A stretch of DNA of 64,000 nt from Morchella semilibera (taxonomy: Eukaryota > Ascomycota > Pezizomycetes > Pezizales > Morchellaceae), in assembly GCA_009192285.1 (NCBI GenBank), contig CM018606.1, positions 796,081-860,080 of the forward strand, given 5' to 3'. Below are positions 1-14,502 of the stretch, piece by piece. Made by a program: the position numbers and the translations under genes. Position 1 is the first letter of the stretch, and every line of letters begins with the position of its first letter. Under the pieces are notes generated by a model. The model saw only the letters and a program-made list of their open reading frames with translations. It was not told where the DNA came from and searched no databases.

Positions 1-1782
1 CCATTGTCAGGCATTTCGAGAGTCCGTTGTTATTAGCGGTGATGTTTGTTATTGCTTTTTCCCTTGCAATCACAAGCGAACTGCAGGAGGTGTCAAGGCA
101 ACGGAGCCAGTTTAAATATAGCAGACAGGCTGACAGCTTCTTTACACCAGGAAGACTTGCTTTGAAACTTTATCGTTCCGTGTTGAGCAATAGAGATCTT
201 TGGGATGTTACTCAAGCCGTTGCTGTGCTGTGCTGTGCTGTGCTGGTGGTACCTTAAAAGGTGTCCACTCGAGCCCCTCCAAGCAACTGAATTCCAAAAT
301 CTTCAGTCCGAGATAATTGAGTAGAAAGTAAGTGAGGGCGATATATGACGGCCAGCCGGTAGAAGTGAGATTAAATTAAGTCACACTGAGCTGGGAACTA
401 TTTGAGGTGTGAAGAAAAGTGGAGCAAAGTAAAGTACTCTCGTCAATTTATTTCGGGGCATGCTCAGCTATATATTCTGACTACATTTGGCTGGGGACTC
501 GGTGAGACAAGAAACGCGCGGTGGAAGGGCCAGGAAGGGCAGAGCAGGGGCAGGATGGGGTTTAGTCATGATAACCGCTGCAGGTCGGGTCCGGGAAAGG
601 GATGCGAGCCAAAACCATGCCGCTGGCGGCTTTACCGTAGCCATGGTCGGATTGGCCAATGAAACGGCTGCAGGAGAAGAGTAGACAGAAGTAGGAAAAG
701 AAGGCACCTTGATAAGAGCTGGCGTGATCGAGCTGGTACGTCCTTTACATGGATATATGTAAGCAGCGTGTACCCAAGGTCAATCAATATGATACAGCAG
801 CACAATTATTTGGGTACAGTGGAGCTTTGAAAGTATGAATTGAATGGCGTGTGAAATTCTGGAAATGGACCTCCCACGTTCACCATATTTCTTCTGGTAT
901 TTCTAGAACCTCAACAGTTCGGTGATCAAAGCTTAAGCGGCTAGATACAAGGGACTTTCCGTATTGAGATGCAGACGGAAGTACATGCTATAGTTGTATG
1001 GACTATACATACAGCATTGTATTTATGTGCTAACTCTGCACGGACAGTTTATGTACCCGGGCATCGTGTGCATGTGAGTATTATTGAAGAGGTTGGGGAT
1101 GTTGTTGGCCAGCAAAAGTGAGTGGATGACAATTGACATAAGGCTACTGCTACCTAACTGTTAGCTCAAGGGTTCGCGGTTGCCTGAATCATCACCCTAG
1201 TTACCCTACGCATAGCAACTATGCTCAATCCTCCACTGCTGCTTCCCCTCCATCTATCTCCAATCAACACATCCCCCCCGCTCACCCCGCCCTCATCCGA
1301 CTTCGTTTTGAAAGGATAGCCCAGCAACGTAGAGACTGCACTCTCTCTCTGTTCTATTCTCTCATCAGATAACAGCCATCTTCTTCTCCTCAACCCATCC
1401 TCTCATTGTTCTCACTGTCTCCAAATCTATTTTCTTATCTCGTGACGAATTTGTACTCACTACTAATCTGCCACAGCCAGACGAGCAGTTTATATATTCT
1501 CTGTTGTACTGTCCTAAATTTTCGTTACCCACAGAAGCTCGCGGAACATCTAGTGTGTTGCTGCTGGCACAGGGCCGACGTGACGTCGTGACGCAAGCGA
1601 GCGCAACAAACTTCCCCAGTCTCGTCATCTCTATCCCCACCACAGTCCGTTATCCATCACCACAAGTTTTCTACCATCATACAATCCTTTAAACAACTAT
1701 TTTACTTCTCCCTCCTCTCACTCTCGATATTGTAAAGAATCAATAGCTTGTCCCTTGTGTTCTTGATACCACAAACTTCGCT
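1..1782. other. Gene-free stretch upstream of the HECT ligase gene
   Basis: No convincing coding region is visible; the open frames here are short, have no recognisable motif and several lack an ATG. The last 400 bases are pyrimidine-rich, typical of a fungal promoter and 5' leader, and run into the ATG at 1783. A short TGCTG run lies near 222-245. Confidence 0.6.
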
Positions 1783-4700
1783 ATGCGGATAAAAAAGACC
1801 GCTACAGCCAAACATGAGGCAACTCTCGTAAGTCATCTACGCAATTTGAAGCTTTGAACCAAACATACCCCAGTATTCCTTCCTTTGAAAGCACTCCCAG
1901 CTCTCGAGCTAGTCGAATGTGACTTGCTTACACCATGACCTCCAGTCCCCCTTCCTGCGAAACTTCATCGCCACAGCAACCTCTATTCCAGTAAACGAGC
2001 TTCTTCCTTACCTCTCATTATTCCCTGTACATTGGCCGTTTCCTCGTGGTGATCTTTACCATTGGATCACGCTCTTGAACCGTTTCGATACCATTCTTGA
2101 GGAGCAAGTTCAGAAGTACAAACTTAAAGAGGGTCCACAGACAATACCATGGGAAAAAAGCGACGAGGAACTTGTGGTGGGGGTGTTGACATTTAGTAGA
2201 ATATTGGTAGAAAACTGTGGAAATAGGAGTCTCTACGGTAGTAGCGGGGTATGATTTCTTGGCCAAATTACTCTAGATTTTCTGTCCTCATCACTGACCT
2301 GTAACTCCCAATAGCACATTAACGACATATTGCACACAACGTCGTTAGATGTAGTTGAGGCTTCGTTGCGGCTGGGCTGCCGTCTTGCACAGCGGTATCA
2401 TACATCAAGGACTCGTGGTGCTAGCCAGTCGACGAATGCTGCTTTGTTGGCTTCCCACTACAATATCAACCTCGAGAGAGTATCAAAACTGGCAACCCCT
2501 TTTTTGAAAAGCGTTTCTATTCCCAGCACTCCGTCAGGGAAAAATATCACCACAAAAGCTGTGGTACCAGTGTATGCAAATGATCTCACTAGGCTGGCTC
2601 GGGATGAGAAACCTCTGGATAGTGTGGAGGCCCTTGGAAGTAGTGGGAAAGGGAAAGGAAAGGCTGCGGATACACGGGAAGCAAACTGGGAAGAATGGGG
2701 AGGGGCATGGGTTAGCTATTATGTCAACCCTACTGCACAAAAGACACCAACAGCCCCTGCAACAGGCGGGGTTTTTATCCCGAGAGAACCCGCTACACCA
2801 ACCCCAATCCGTCGGTCCTCCTTGCACCACTCCCATACCCCTCACCAGCAACAAGCCCCTTCGTCTCACCCTAGAAGACGCTCAAACGATGACCCTCTGG
2901 TTGATCCATCTGATCAAGCTTCTGTAGGCGGCATGCAGACTCTTGAAATTCCCTATAGTAAAATACAGTCAGCGCCAAATCTTGAAGAGATACTCAAAAC
3001 AACACTCCCTGATCTTCCCGCAGATACCCATTACGATTTTCTCCACCGGCTTCGTGTCGCTGCAGCTTTTGCTGGATCAACAAAAACTCGAAGACAAATT
3101 CTAGGGATCCGAATCCTTGCTTTGACAAATTTGGCTTATGTGTATTCTGAAACCCAATTTTCTTCAAAGATTTTGGCACCTGACCAGGATGAACCGCGAA
3201 GATTTCAACTGGTATATCAGCTTGCGGAGCTAGTACACACTGGAGATGGGAAGAGTGGGACTGGCAAAGGAAAAGAAATTCCCAGGTGGTTGCAAACACT
3301 CGCACTTGGTGGTCTTGAAGCTCTAGCGAGGCACAAGAGTAAGACTGCTGATGTTTGCGCTGCTTTAAGTATTAATGTCAATCACGGCGTCCTTTTGTAT
3401 GTCGTTAGGAAAGCCGTGGCAGACTTGTCAGTCGAAAAAGGTGACGGGGAATATGACAAAGAGGCAGAGGAGTGGCGAGAGGCTCTATTTTCATTAGTGG
3501 GCTACTTGCCAACCACTGCTCATGCAGGTTCATTGCTTGTCTCAGCTGGACTTATTCCTATTTTGGTAGAGCTCCTCCAACTCCGAACCAAGAAAGCTCT
3601 TAGGAGCATTCCTAAGGCTATCAGTTTCCTGGACCAACTAATCTATAGCGTCCAACACGCATTTCAGACCCTAGCTAATGCTAAGGGATTGGATGTTGTT
3701 GTGGATCTTGTTTCTGATGAAGTCAAAGCTGGAATTGAAGAAGCAAATGCCAACAAAGGGATTCCGGATGAGTACAGGACCACTCAGACCGATTTCAAGA
3801 TTGGATACTATCGCCAACAGACACTAAAGATGGTATTCAAGTTTATGCAACATATGATGGCCCAATCCGGAGGCAATGCCGATAGGTTACTCAGAAATCT
3901 AATTGATAGCCCTAAACTCCTCACCGCATTGAAGATTGTTATTGAGAAGGGCGACATTTGGGGAAGCCATGTTTGGAGCACAGTGGTAGGTATGGTTAGT
4001 GCGTTTATACACAATGAGCCAACCAGCTACGCGGTTATCCACGAGGCCGGACTAAGTCATGCTCTTCTAGAGTCAGTAACTGGTAAATCAGGGTTGGCTG
4101 AGAAGGAAGTAAGACTAAAGAAGGAGGAGGAGGAACGAGTAGCCAATGCGGCATCCGCAGCTGAGAGTTCATCGGCTGGTGCGACTGCCGGGGGTGAGGA
4201 AGATGAGAGAATGGAGGAAGAGTCGACCGAGGGGGAATCTAATAAAGGAAAAACTAAGGAGGCTGAGGTGAAAAAGAAAGACCTTCTCCCAAGGATCACA
4301 CCCCCAGCAGCTGGAATCATGACCTCCCCAGATGCTATTGGGTCTATCCCCACAGCATTCGGTGCTATATGTCTCAATGCTTCTGGCTTAGCACTGTTCC
4401 AGGCTTCAGGTGCTTTGGAAACCTTTTTCGAGGTGTTTGAGAGTGCGGAGCATGTCAAGAACATGACGGACAACGAACTTGGGAGCTTGCTGGGAAGTCA
4501 ATTTGATGAACTTATTCGACATCATCCTGTCCTTCGGGAAAGCGTTATGAAGGTTACAATTGAAATGTTACAGAGGATTGAGGCACTGGGCAGGCGATTT
4601 GCTGAAGAGAAGGGAATGGGTGCAAAGGTCTGGATGGAGGATGGATACGGTGGTATGGTCGTTGCAGGGGGCAGAAGAGCATTAATTGGAGGAGGAGAGG

Positions 4701-7700
4701 CGGTCAAGCCTGCAGGAAGCCCGGCGGTCAATATTGCCGAAGGTTCAAACAAATCACAGGGTAATGATGGAGACGACGTCGAGATGAGCGATGCTGATGC
4801 CATTGCGCCTACAGTTATTCTCGGCAAGACAGAGCCTGACGGTGCGCCAAAAGGCGAAGTGGTCTCCTTGGCTGATATCTTCGACGAGGAAGCCGAGGAC
4901 GCGGACAAGAACCAACTCTCTATTGCAAACTTCATCGATGTTGCAGCTAGGTTTTTGGAAGGCTTTTTGGCGAATACAAGCCAGACAAAGGATTTTATCA
5001 AGCGTGGTGGTTTGGACCTCATGCTTGATTTCTATACTGTCCCTAGTTTGCCCAGCGACTTTGCAACCAGCCAAGCAAATCTTATGATTGCCCGTGTCAT
5101 GCAAATTTGCAGCGAGAACACCCCTACCACTACGATCGCTGCTACACTTAAGCATGCCCAGAAAGCCATAAAGGAATTGGAACCGTTGCTAAAACATAAC
5201 AAAAAGGAAGGCTTCTTTGCGCCGCTCACAAATCAAAAAGTCTTGCTGCTCCCCCCACGCTTACAAGCTGGCACCCCAGCCAATGATGATCATGGAACAG
5301 CAGAGACAGTAACCGCATCTGTTGATGAGCTTGACCACGTAACCGTTCAAAACATCAGATCTAGCGGCACAAAGCTGGTGAAAGACCTTGTAACTATCCA
5401 TTCACTTTGCTACCTCTTACATGAATTATTCGGCACACCAGTATTCAATACACGCCTTACACTATCACTATTTCAATCAACCGAGAATGAAACCTTGGTT
5501 CCTCAATTAGGCGCTTTGCACAGAATGTGTGTTTGGGAAGAAATCCTTCTTCAAAAGACTATTCCTGACACCTGGAATGAAGCCACGAGAGTCAAGACTG
5601 CTGCCGGTATTGCTGCGGCTGCCGAAGAGGAAGCCGCTCTTCCAGCTGCTGTTGCATCTGCCTCCACCGAAATCGCAGGACAGGGCCCAAAATCACAGGA
5701 TGAGCAAAAAGAAGCTGAAAAGGCTGTTGTCGAGAAAGATGGCAAAACCCCCTGGTTCCGGAACGTAAAAACAATTCGATTCTTGATCAGCCAGATCCCA
5801 TCAAGCATTACTCCATTCCTTCAAGGTAAAGTTCATCAATTAGCCCTCTTTAGCTAATTATCACTAACAAGATATATTACAGGTCTTGCGAGAGGTTTAG
5901 TTGCAAGGCGTAACCCAGATTTAATGCACAAGCAGCATGCTTTTAAGATTTCAGAGAGCATTTCAGAAGCCATGTATGATCATTTGACATGGAAGAGACT
6001 AGGTATAACATCTCCCTCCGGCCATTATACGTACACACAAGAGTACTAATTATATTGGTAGATACATGTGACTCGGTTACTGATAAATATGGCTACTGGA
6101 TCGTTATGTTGTCTTCCATTACATCGCTGTTGCTTGAAGGTACATAATCCTGCTTATCTATAGGTTTATAGTTCCTAACTTATCAACATTTTATCTAACA
6201 ATCTGGTAGAGAAAGGGACCGGACAAGTAATCACAACAACATTAATTGCCTTTAAACAGAACGACGGGATTAGGGCGGTTACCGAAATACTGGAGACCTT
6301 CTGGAATGAGGTCCAACTTTTACCCTCACTGAGTGATGCTGAACACATGGGTAAAGATGGTCAACAGCGGATGGCACATGCATACGGCGGCATTAAGATC
6401 ATCCTGTCATTATTTACCCACCTCGTTTCTAACAAATCAGTCCTCGAATCGGCGCAAACCCAAGCGCTTCAAACTCGCGACCGCCCGCCTGAGTCCAACC
6501 GACCAGATTCTTGGAACGCTTACCAATTTCTTGTGGAGCTTAGGGCCAGTATTCTTCCCGTTGTCAGAACTATGTGGGACTCGGGTTCTATTGAAAAAGC
6601 GTCCGGTTCAATTGTTAAGTCCGCTATCGAGATTCTCGGGATCGTGCTTAAAGCAGAGGGCGAGAGCAATGCATTTACAAAGAGTGATGTCGAGGTCAAG
6701 AAAATGTCAAACACGATCTCTTGGAGAACCATGGAGCCCAATGAAGAGCGCATTAGACAGCTAGTTGAAATGGGGTTCGCACGCGATCTTGTTACGTCGG
6801 CATTAATGAGATGCAATTGGAATGTGACCCACGCCTCTGAATGGCTCACATCCTTGGGGATTCAACCGCCTCAGCGAGGAAGTCAGATCTCAGCATCAAG
6901 TTCTAGGCCTCACACAGCTGAATCAAACTCTAGTGACGACGAGGAGGAGACAGATATTGATGCAAGGGATGAGTCGGTCTCTGAGGCGCCTGCTACAGCT
7001 GTGGAGGGTGAACAGTCTTCTGAAGTCCATATGCCTCCACCTCCACCTCCACCCACTGCACCAGTTGACGATGCCACTGCTCATGATGCTGTAATGGCGA
7101 TGAGTATTGAAGACTTGATTACCCCTAACGTAGTGCCACCACCTCCTCCTGCAATGTCTGGGTCGCAACCAATCTCACCTCCAACTGCAGAGGCTTCAAC
7201 TACCGCCGCCGAAAAGGGCAAAGGAAAGGAGGGTCAAATTTTGGAGCCGGCAACTATCACAGTTGAGGATTTAGACGTCCTCAGATCTACGATCCGAGAG
7301 AACCTTATCAATCGCTCGCTTGACATTCTTCAAGTTCACCCCAACGTCACATTCGAACTTTCGGCTTTGATCACAAACGGGTTTGGAAAGACGGCAGAGT
7401 CTGCTGAGACTCGCAAAGAGGTCGCAACAACCATTCTTCAATCCCTTATGTCACTCGAAACGAACGATGATTTCCGTCCTCAGGGAAAGACTATTGCTTC
7501 AACTGCACATCTTCTTGGCCTTGTACTTCAAAGCCAGGACTTTTTTGAGGCATGCTTGGAGGATCTCAAGGACAATATCCTAACTCTTGTGGGATTTATT
7601 AAAATCTACCCTGGAGAGCCTGCACCTTGGGTCGCCAATATTCTGCTTGTAGTTGAGAAGGTACTATCTGAGTCCGCACAGCCACGTAGGGTGAACTTTA

Positions 7701-10700
7701 CCCCGCCTGGTGAGCCAGAGACCGAAAACATCGCTGAACTGGACCCTTGTAATATCTCGGACAAACACCAATCTTCACTCTTTGAGGCGATCATGTCAAT
7801 CATTCCTGAGGTTTCCAAGGACGAGGTTTTGCCTTTGGCCATTGTTCGTGTTCTTGTTCTTCTCACTAGGCGTAGGGATTTGGCTATCCGCATGACAGAG
7901 AACGGTTATTTGCAGCGATTATTCCATATGTTCCGCCGGCAGTCTGGGTTAAGTACAGAGCGTATTCAATCATCAATCATGTTAGTTCTTCGCCATATCA
8001 TCGAAGATGAGGAAACCCTTAAATCGATCATGAAGGCCGAGATTCGTTCCTGGTTCAACAGCAGAGGGACTCGTCAAATAGATACACAGTCTTTTATTCG
8101 ACACAACCATTACCTTGTTCTGAGGGACCCAGACGCTTTCGTAGAGGTCGTCAACGAGCTCTGTAAATTGACCAGGTACGATCCACTCTTGAGGAGTCAG
8201 ACTATTGCAATCAAGGATTCTTGGCGCTTGAACCCCCCCCAGCCTCCAACAGAAATCCCCAAAGCTACCGAAGGCGAATCCAAGGAGGGTGAGTTGAGCA
8301 AAGATTCCGGAGACAAGGAGACGGCCGATAAGCCGAAGCCTGCACCTGAGACCAAGCCTCCTGGGCTAAAGAAGCCCGATGGGGTTATCCACTTTTTACT
8401 CTCAGAGCTTTTGGCATGCAAAGACATTGAGGATTCTATTCCGGTTACCCCCCCTCCTGCTAAGGAAGAGGCCTCATCAGCACAAGTGGATGTTCAAATG
8501 GACAATACAGAATCCACATCTGGAATTGCTACGGGACAACCGAGTTCACCAGCGGAACCAAAGAAACCAGAGAAGCCCGAGTTCAAGGCAGAGCAACATT
8601 CAACTTTCATCTATCGCTGTTTCATATTGCAGGCCTTGACAGAGTTACTATCTTGTTACAATCGCAGCAAGATTGAGTTTATCAATTTCTCCCGCAAGGC
8701 AGCACCAAGAGATCCTATAACTCCTTCGAAGCCGAGATCGGCCATCCTTAACTACCTGCTGAACGACGTAATCCCTCTGGGAACTCTCCTTCACACCGAG
8801 GATATTGCTTACAAGAAGAGAGCCACAACCTCTCAATGGGCTATTCTAGCAATTGTATCCTTGTCTGCACAAACTGGCGAAATCACAAATGCCGAAGACG
8901 AACCTAACCTACTTTTTGTTAGGAAGTTTATTCTCGAGAGTGCCCTCAAAGCGTTCAAGGATGCATCTTCATCAACAGAGCTACTGGACACAAAATATTC
9001 CAGAATGATGAGTCTCACAGATCTCTTTTTTAGAATGTTATCCGCAAGGCCGAACCATAACCACGCTCCAGGTGCAATTTCTTCCGAAAAATCTTCCCAG
9101 CAGATTGCCAAAATCATGTTTGACAAAAATTTCATTGCTGCATTGACAAGCTCCCTTGCCGATATCGACCTTAATTTCCCGTCTGCGAGGCGAGTTATCA
9201 AATATATCCTGAGACCACTCAAGCTTCTTTCCAAGACTGCCACAGACCTTAACGAAACTTCTAGTATCTCTTCCTTGGGTGCAACTGATGAGGACGAGAT
9301 CTCAACGGCAACCTCGGTTTCTGATATTGATGATATGAGGGAGGAGACTCCTGACCTCTACAGAAATTCTACTCTTGGCATGTTTGAGGGAGGTGAAATG
9401 GCAGATGATGACCCCGATTCATATGACGAAGATGAGGAAGAGGATGATGACATGTACGATGAAGAGATGGAAATGGAGGAGGATATGGAGGATGAGGGCG
9501 AAAGCGAAGTTAGCGACGAAGATGAAGATCATCAGGAAGACATGGATGTGAGTGGTATTAATCACTCAAGTGTTTTTCAATTAGTTAACAGTGTATAGGT
9601 TGAAATTGTTGTGCAGGAAGAACATCATGACGATAGCGAGGATGAGGATGACGACGACCTCTCCGAAGATATGGATGAAGGAGAAGGCGTAGAAATTATT
9701 GATGAACTGGCTGAGGAGCACCAGGGAACCTTTGGAAGTGGTGGTGAGGATGACTGGCAGTCGGAAGTCAGTGAAGATGACGATGGGGACGATGAGGAGA
9801 TTATCACTGACAATCCCTTGGAGACAATTGTTCGTGCCCTCGGTGGAGCAGAAGAGGCCCCCGAGCCAGGTGATGAGGACCGGGACGATGGATTTATTGA
9901 TGACGAGGTCGAGGAAGAGGATGAAGACGAGGATGACGATGATTTAGATGAGGAGGAAGCCATGATTCGAGAAGACTACGAAGACGATGAAGGTGCGTTC
10001 TCTGCTGTTCCGTGGGGTTGGGCGGAGGAAGCGGGTGAAGCTCCCATGATGGCTCGCGCACACCCGCGTGGCCACGGTGGATGGTATACTCTTGGTGGGC
10101 CTCCTCGCGACCCCCCGGTATTCAGTAAGCTCATCTTCTATTCTACGTCGTGGGAAATTTACACTAATTATAGGTTTAGTGTCCAACGCTCGTACACATC
10201 GCTACATCGGCGCCGCCCACGCCCGTGCTGCCGATACCACAGACCAGAACCCTCTTTTGCAGCAAAACTCCAATGAGCAAGGTGGTACTCGCCCCGCTCC
10301 TCACCGTAATCAAGAGTTCATGACAGATTGGGTTCAAGCTATCGATGGAATGCATGCGAACGCCGGAGGGCCTGGCGGTGCAGTTTCAATGATTAGCACA
10401 CTGATGAGTCTTATGACACGTGCCGGACAACCTGTCCCAATTATGGCCAATGGCGCAATCCAGTTCCAGGCACCTCTTGCTCATTTGCCCGGACATGGCC
10501 ACCACCATCATTTCGTACCACGTGAAATTCGATCCATGTTTACTGGTGGCAGACCTCAGCCTGAGATTTCGCGTCACCATCGTGAAGATCCTCAAACTGC
10601 AGTCAATAGCTTCATTCCTACATTGACTACTGGACGCTGGACCGAAGAGTCAAAGCTTTTATTCGGCACGAGTGCCCCAGAGAGGGCTCAGAAAGTTGTT

Positions 10701-13700
10701 AATGCTATCCTCGTCCTTCTTGTCCCACCTGCCATTGAGGAAGAACGAGTTCGGAAGGAGAAGGAGGAGAAAGAGCGTCAAGAGGCTTTGAGACTGGCCG
10801 AGGAGCAGAAAAAGAAAGAGGAGGAGGAGAGAATCGCTAAGGAGAAGGCAGAAGCAGAGGAAAGGATCAAGAAAGAAGCCGAAGAGCGTGAAGCGGCTGA
10901 GAGAGCGGCTGCCGAGGCTGCCGCCGCTGCTGCTAACCAAGTAGAAACTGCTCGAGCTGAAGAAGTGCCAAAAGTAGGAGATGCTATGGAAGGGGTCGAG
11001 ACTGCAGAGAGTACATCTGCTCCTGTTGTTGAAGGCGAAGCGGGCCCTTCGAACCCTCCAGCGCCCCGTGCCACGGTGATGATTCGTGGGAGAGAAATGG
11101 ATATCACTGGCATGGATATTGATCCCGGTTTCTTAGAAGCCTTGCCGGACGAGCTCAGGGAAGAGGTTCTCACTCAACACATTCGTGAGAGACGTGCCGC
11201 AGCAGCCACTAGCGATCAGCCCAGCGAAATCAGCCGAGAGTTCCTCGAGGCATTGCCTGACGAGATTAGAGAAGAACTTCTCCAGCAAGAATTGGCTGAC
11301 CGTCGACGCCGCGAGCGAGAACAAGCCCGAGCTAACAGGCCTGGTGGTGCCTCCGGTGGTGCCGCCGGCGGCGGGGGGCCTGTAGATCTTGATCTCGCTA
11401 GTTTTCTCGCCACTCTCGAGCCTGGACTCCGCCAAACAGTTTTGTTGGAACAAGACGATGAATCTTTGGCTCAGCTTCCACAAGCAATTGCTGCCGAAGC
11501 CAATGCTCTTCGTGGTGACCGCAGGTTCAACCAATTCGTCGAAATGCCTAGGCCTGCAGGTGGTAGAGGAGTTGGTGGTATCCGCCACGAAGAGCCGAAG
11601 CCTGCTAAGAAACCTGTTCGCAAGAGTGTTGTTCAATTACTTGACAGAGCTGGTGTTGCCACATTACTACGCCTCATGTTTATCCCTCAAGTTGGGAGTA
11701 CCCGTATGACTCTTCATGAGATTCTATTAAATATCTGTGAAAACCGACAGAATAGGGCGGAAGTTCTCAGCGTACTACTTTCAATTCTTGCGGATGGAAG
11801 TGCTGACATGGCCGCTGTGGAACGAAGCTTTGCTCAACTGTCTCTCAAGGCAAAACAAGCTGCAGTCACGAAGGCTCCTCTTACACCCGCCCCCAAGCGA
11901 AATGGCACAGGGCCACTTGCTCAGACTAGTAGTGAGGTTTCGCCGCTCATGGTTGCCCAACAGTGCTTGGCCGCGTTGTTATTTTTGGTCAGCTATAACG
12001 AACACATCCCCTCATACTTCCTTAACGAGCACGAAAATTCCAGTGGATTAAAGAGGTCAACTAGTCGGAAAGGAAAAGGCAAGGAAGTCCTGCCATCAAA
12101 GGCTAGCAAATACGCTCTCAATATCCTTCTGAATCTATTGGATCGACCCCTCATTACAGAGAGTTCAAGCGTGATGGATCAGTTGTCAGTGCTGTTATCA
12201 GAAATTACCAGGCCTCTCACCATTCTTCTCAAGAAAGACAAGAAGAAGCCCGAAGAACCAAAGGCTGTTGAAGGTGAATCTGGTGCAGCTGCTCCCACAA
12301 CAGACTCTGCTACAGCACTAGCTACGGAAGGCGAAGGGCCAGTGGACCAATCAAAAGAGGAACGGGATAAAAAAGAGGAGTCAAAGGAAGATGACAAGCC
12401 CAAGAAGCAACGTACCTTGGTCCCTCCTGTTGTACCAGAAATTTATCTCCGATTTGTTGTCAATATCTTAACGGCCCGTGAATGCTCAAGCAAGACCTTC
12501 AGAGAGACACTTGCAACCATGCAAAATCTTTCAGCAATTCCAGATGCGAAGGATGTTTTTGGAAAAGAGCTAATTCGACAAGCGCAAGGACTCGGTGTCA
12601 CAATCCTATCTCATCTTGACGTCCTAGTAAACCAAATCAAAAACGCAGAAAACGGCACGGAGATTCAAGGGTTAGCTCTATCCAACTTTTCACCGGCCAG
12701 CTCTGAACAAGCTAAGCTCCTGCGAGTCCTCACTGCTCTTGATTATCTCTTTGACCCCAAAAGATCTACCAAAGACAAAGAGGAAAAGAAAGAGGGTGAA
12801 TCCAAGGATGATGAAAACAAAGTTGAAAAAGATATTCTTGCCAACCTTTATGAAAGTCTTTCTTTTGGACCTCTGTGGACCAAGCTCAGCGATTGTCTCT
12901 TGGCCATTCATGCACGGGAAGATATGCTACACGTCGCCACTATCCTATTGCCGTTGATCGAGGCTTTGATGGTTGTTTGCAAAAACAGTGGACTGAAAGA
13001 AACTGTCCCAAGGCACCACCGCGGCCAGACCCCAGTGAGCCCTCAAGCCGAAACCGGAATGGAGAATTTGTTCTTCAAATTCACCGAGGACCATCGCAAA
13101 ATTCTCAACCAGATGGTTCGCAACAACCCCAAGCTGATGAGCGGATCATTCTCACTTCTGGTTCATAATCCCAAGGTCCTTGAGTTTGACAACAAGCGGA
13201 ACTACTTCAACCGCCGCCTTCACTCCCGTAGCGGTGCTCGTGATCCTCATCCTACATTGCAACTAAGTGTCAGGCGTGATCAAGTTTTCTTGGACTCGTA
13301 CAAGTCCATGTATTACAAGACTGGCGATGAGATCAAATACGCCAAATTGAGCATCCGATTCCATGGAGAAGAGGGGGTCGACGCCGGTGGTGTCACAAGA
13401 GAGTGGTTTCAGGTCATGGCAAGGCAAATGTTCAACCCAGACTACGCTCTTTTTATTCCCGTTGCCTCTGACAGGACAACATTCCACCCAAGCCGTATGA
13501 GTGGGGTCAATCCGGAGCATCTTAGTTTCTTCAAATTCATCGGAAGAATTATTGGGAAGGCCTTGTATGAAGGACGTGTTCTCGATTGTCATTTCAGCAG
13601 GGCTGTCTATAAGGTATGTCCGACAACTGATTACCCTTAATATCTCATTACTAACTATAAGAATTAGCGCATCCTTGGAAAAACTGTATCTTTGAAGGAC

Positions 13701-14502
13701 ATGGAAACTCTTGACCTCGATTACTATAAATCTTTGGTCTGGATGCTTGATCATGATATTACCGACATCATCGTTGAAACCTTCTCAGTTGAGACTGATG
13801 ATTTTGGTGACAAGAAGATTGTTGATTTAGTTCCGGATGGGAGAAATGTCCCTGTGACAGAGGAAAATAAGCATGAATATGTGAAGTTGATTGTCGAGTA
13901 CAAACTTCTGACAAGCGTCAAGGAACAGATGGAGCATTTCTTGATTGGTAAGCATCTACTCGTAAAACTGATGAATCAACTAATCTAATGCGAGCTTAGG
14001 TTTCCATGATATCGTCCCTGCTGAGTTGGTCTCTATCTTCAATGAACAGGAACTTGAGCTTTTGATTTCCGGTTTACCTGAGATCGATGTCGACGATTGG
14101 CGGAATAACACTGAGTATCACAACTACTCGGCCTCTTCCCCTCAAATTCAATGGTTCTGGCGCGCAGTACGATCCTTCGACAAGGAAGAACGTGCCAAAC
14201 TACTCCAGTTCGTTACGGGTACCAGTAAAGTACCTCTCAATGGGTTCAAAGAACTTGAGGGTATGAACGGGTTTTCAAAGTTCAACATTCATAGGGATTA
14301 TGGAAGCAAAGACCGTCTACCTAGCTCGCACACTTGCTTCAACCAAATTGATCTTCCAGAGTACGAGAGTTATGAGAATTTGCGGCAGAATATGTTGACT
14401 GCAATCACGCAGGGCGCAGAGTATGTATCACCGTTTTTCACCAAAAAAAAAAGAGCCAAGGTTTTTTGCTAACATTATCCCAGGTACTTCGGTTTCGCGT
14501 AA
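1783..14502 (+). CDS. TOM1: HECT-type E3 ubiquitin ligase, Tom1/HUWE1 family
   Basis: Giant E3 that takes ubiquitin from an E2 onto a catalytic Cys and passes it to substrates; yeast Tom1 acts in nuclear protein quality control, excess-histone turnover and mRNA export. Exons read by frame and splice sites: 1783-1827, 1946-2248, 2315-5825, 5883-6002, 6062-6139, 6210-9547, 9599-10124, 10174-13613, 13668-13947, 14000-14420, 14484-14502, giving about 4,026 aa. The N-terminus [15 protein letters not shown] is the family start. Order: armadillo-like DUF908/DUF913 regions (to about residue 900), UBA near 1530-1570 (LVEMGFARD), acidic tract about 2410-2596, Lys/Glu-rich coiled coil about 2850-2920, two ubiquitin-binding motifs with the core LPDE(L/I)REE near 2950-3020, and HECT from about 3660. 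The catalytic Cys is C3993 in [12 protein letters not shown]; the protein ends in EYFGFA, as HECT enzymes do. The internal acceptor at 10173 could instead be 10181 (same frame). Function is by family; exon ends are inferred. Confidence 0.95.

Noticed and set aside
4057-5229. Long minus-strand frames within the HECT ligase gene
   Set aside because: They are antisense shadows of a conserved exon and carry no motif of their own.
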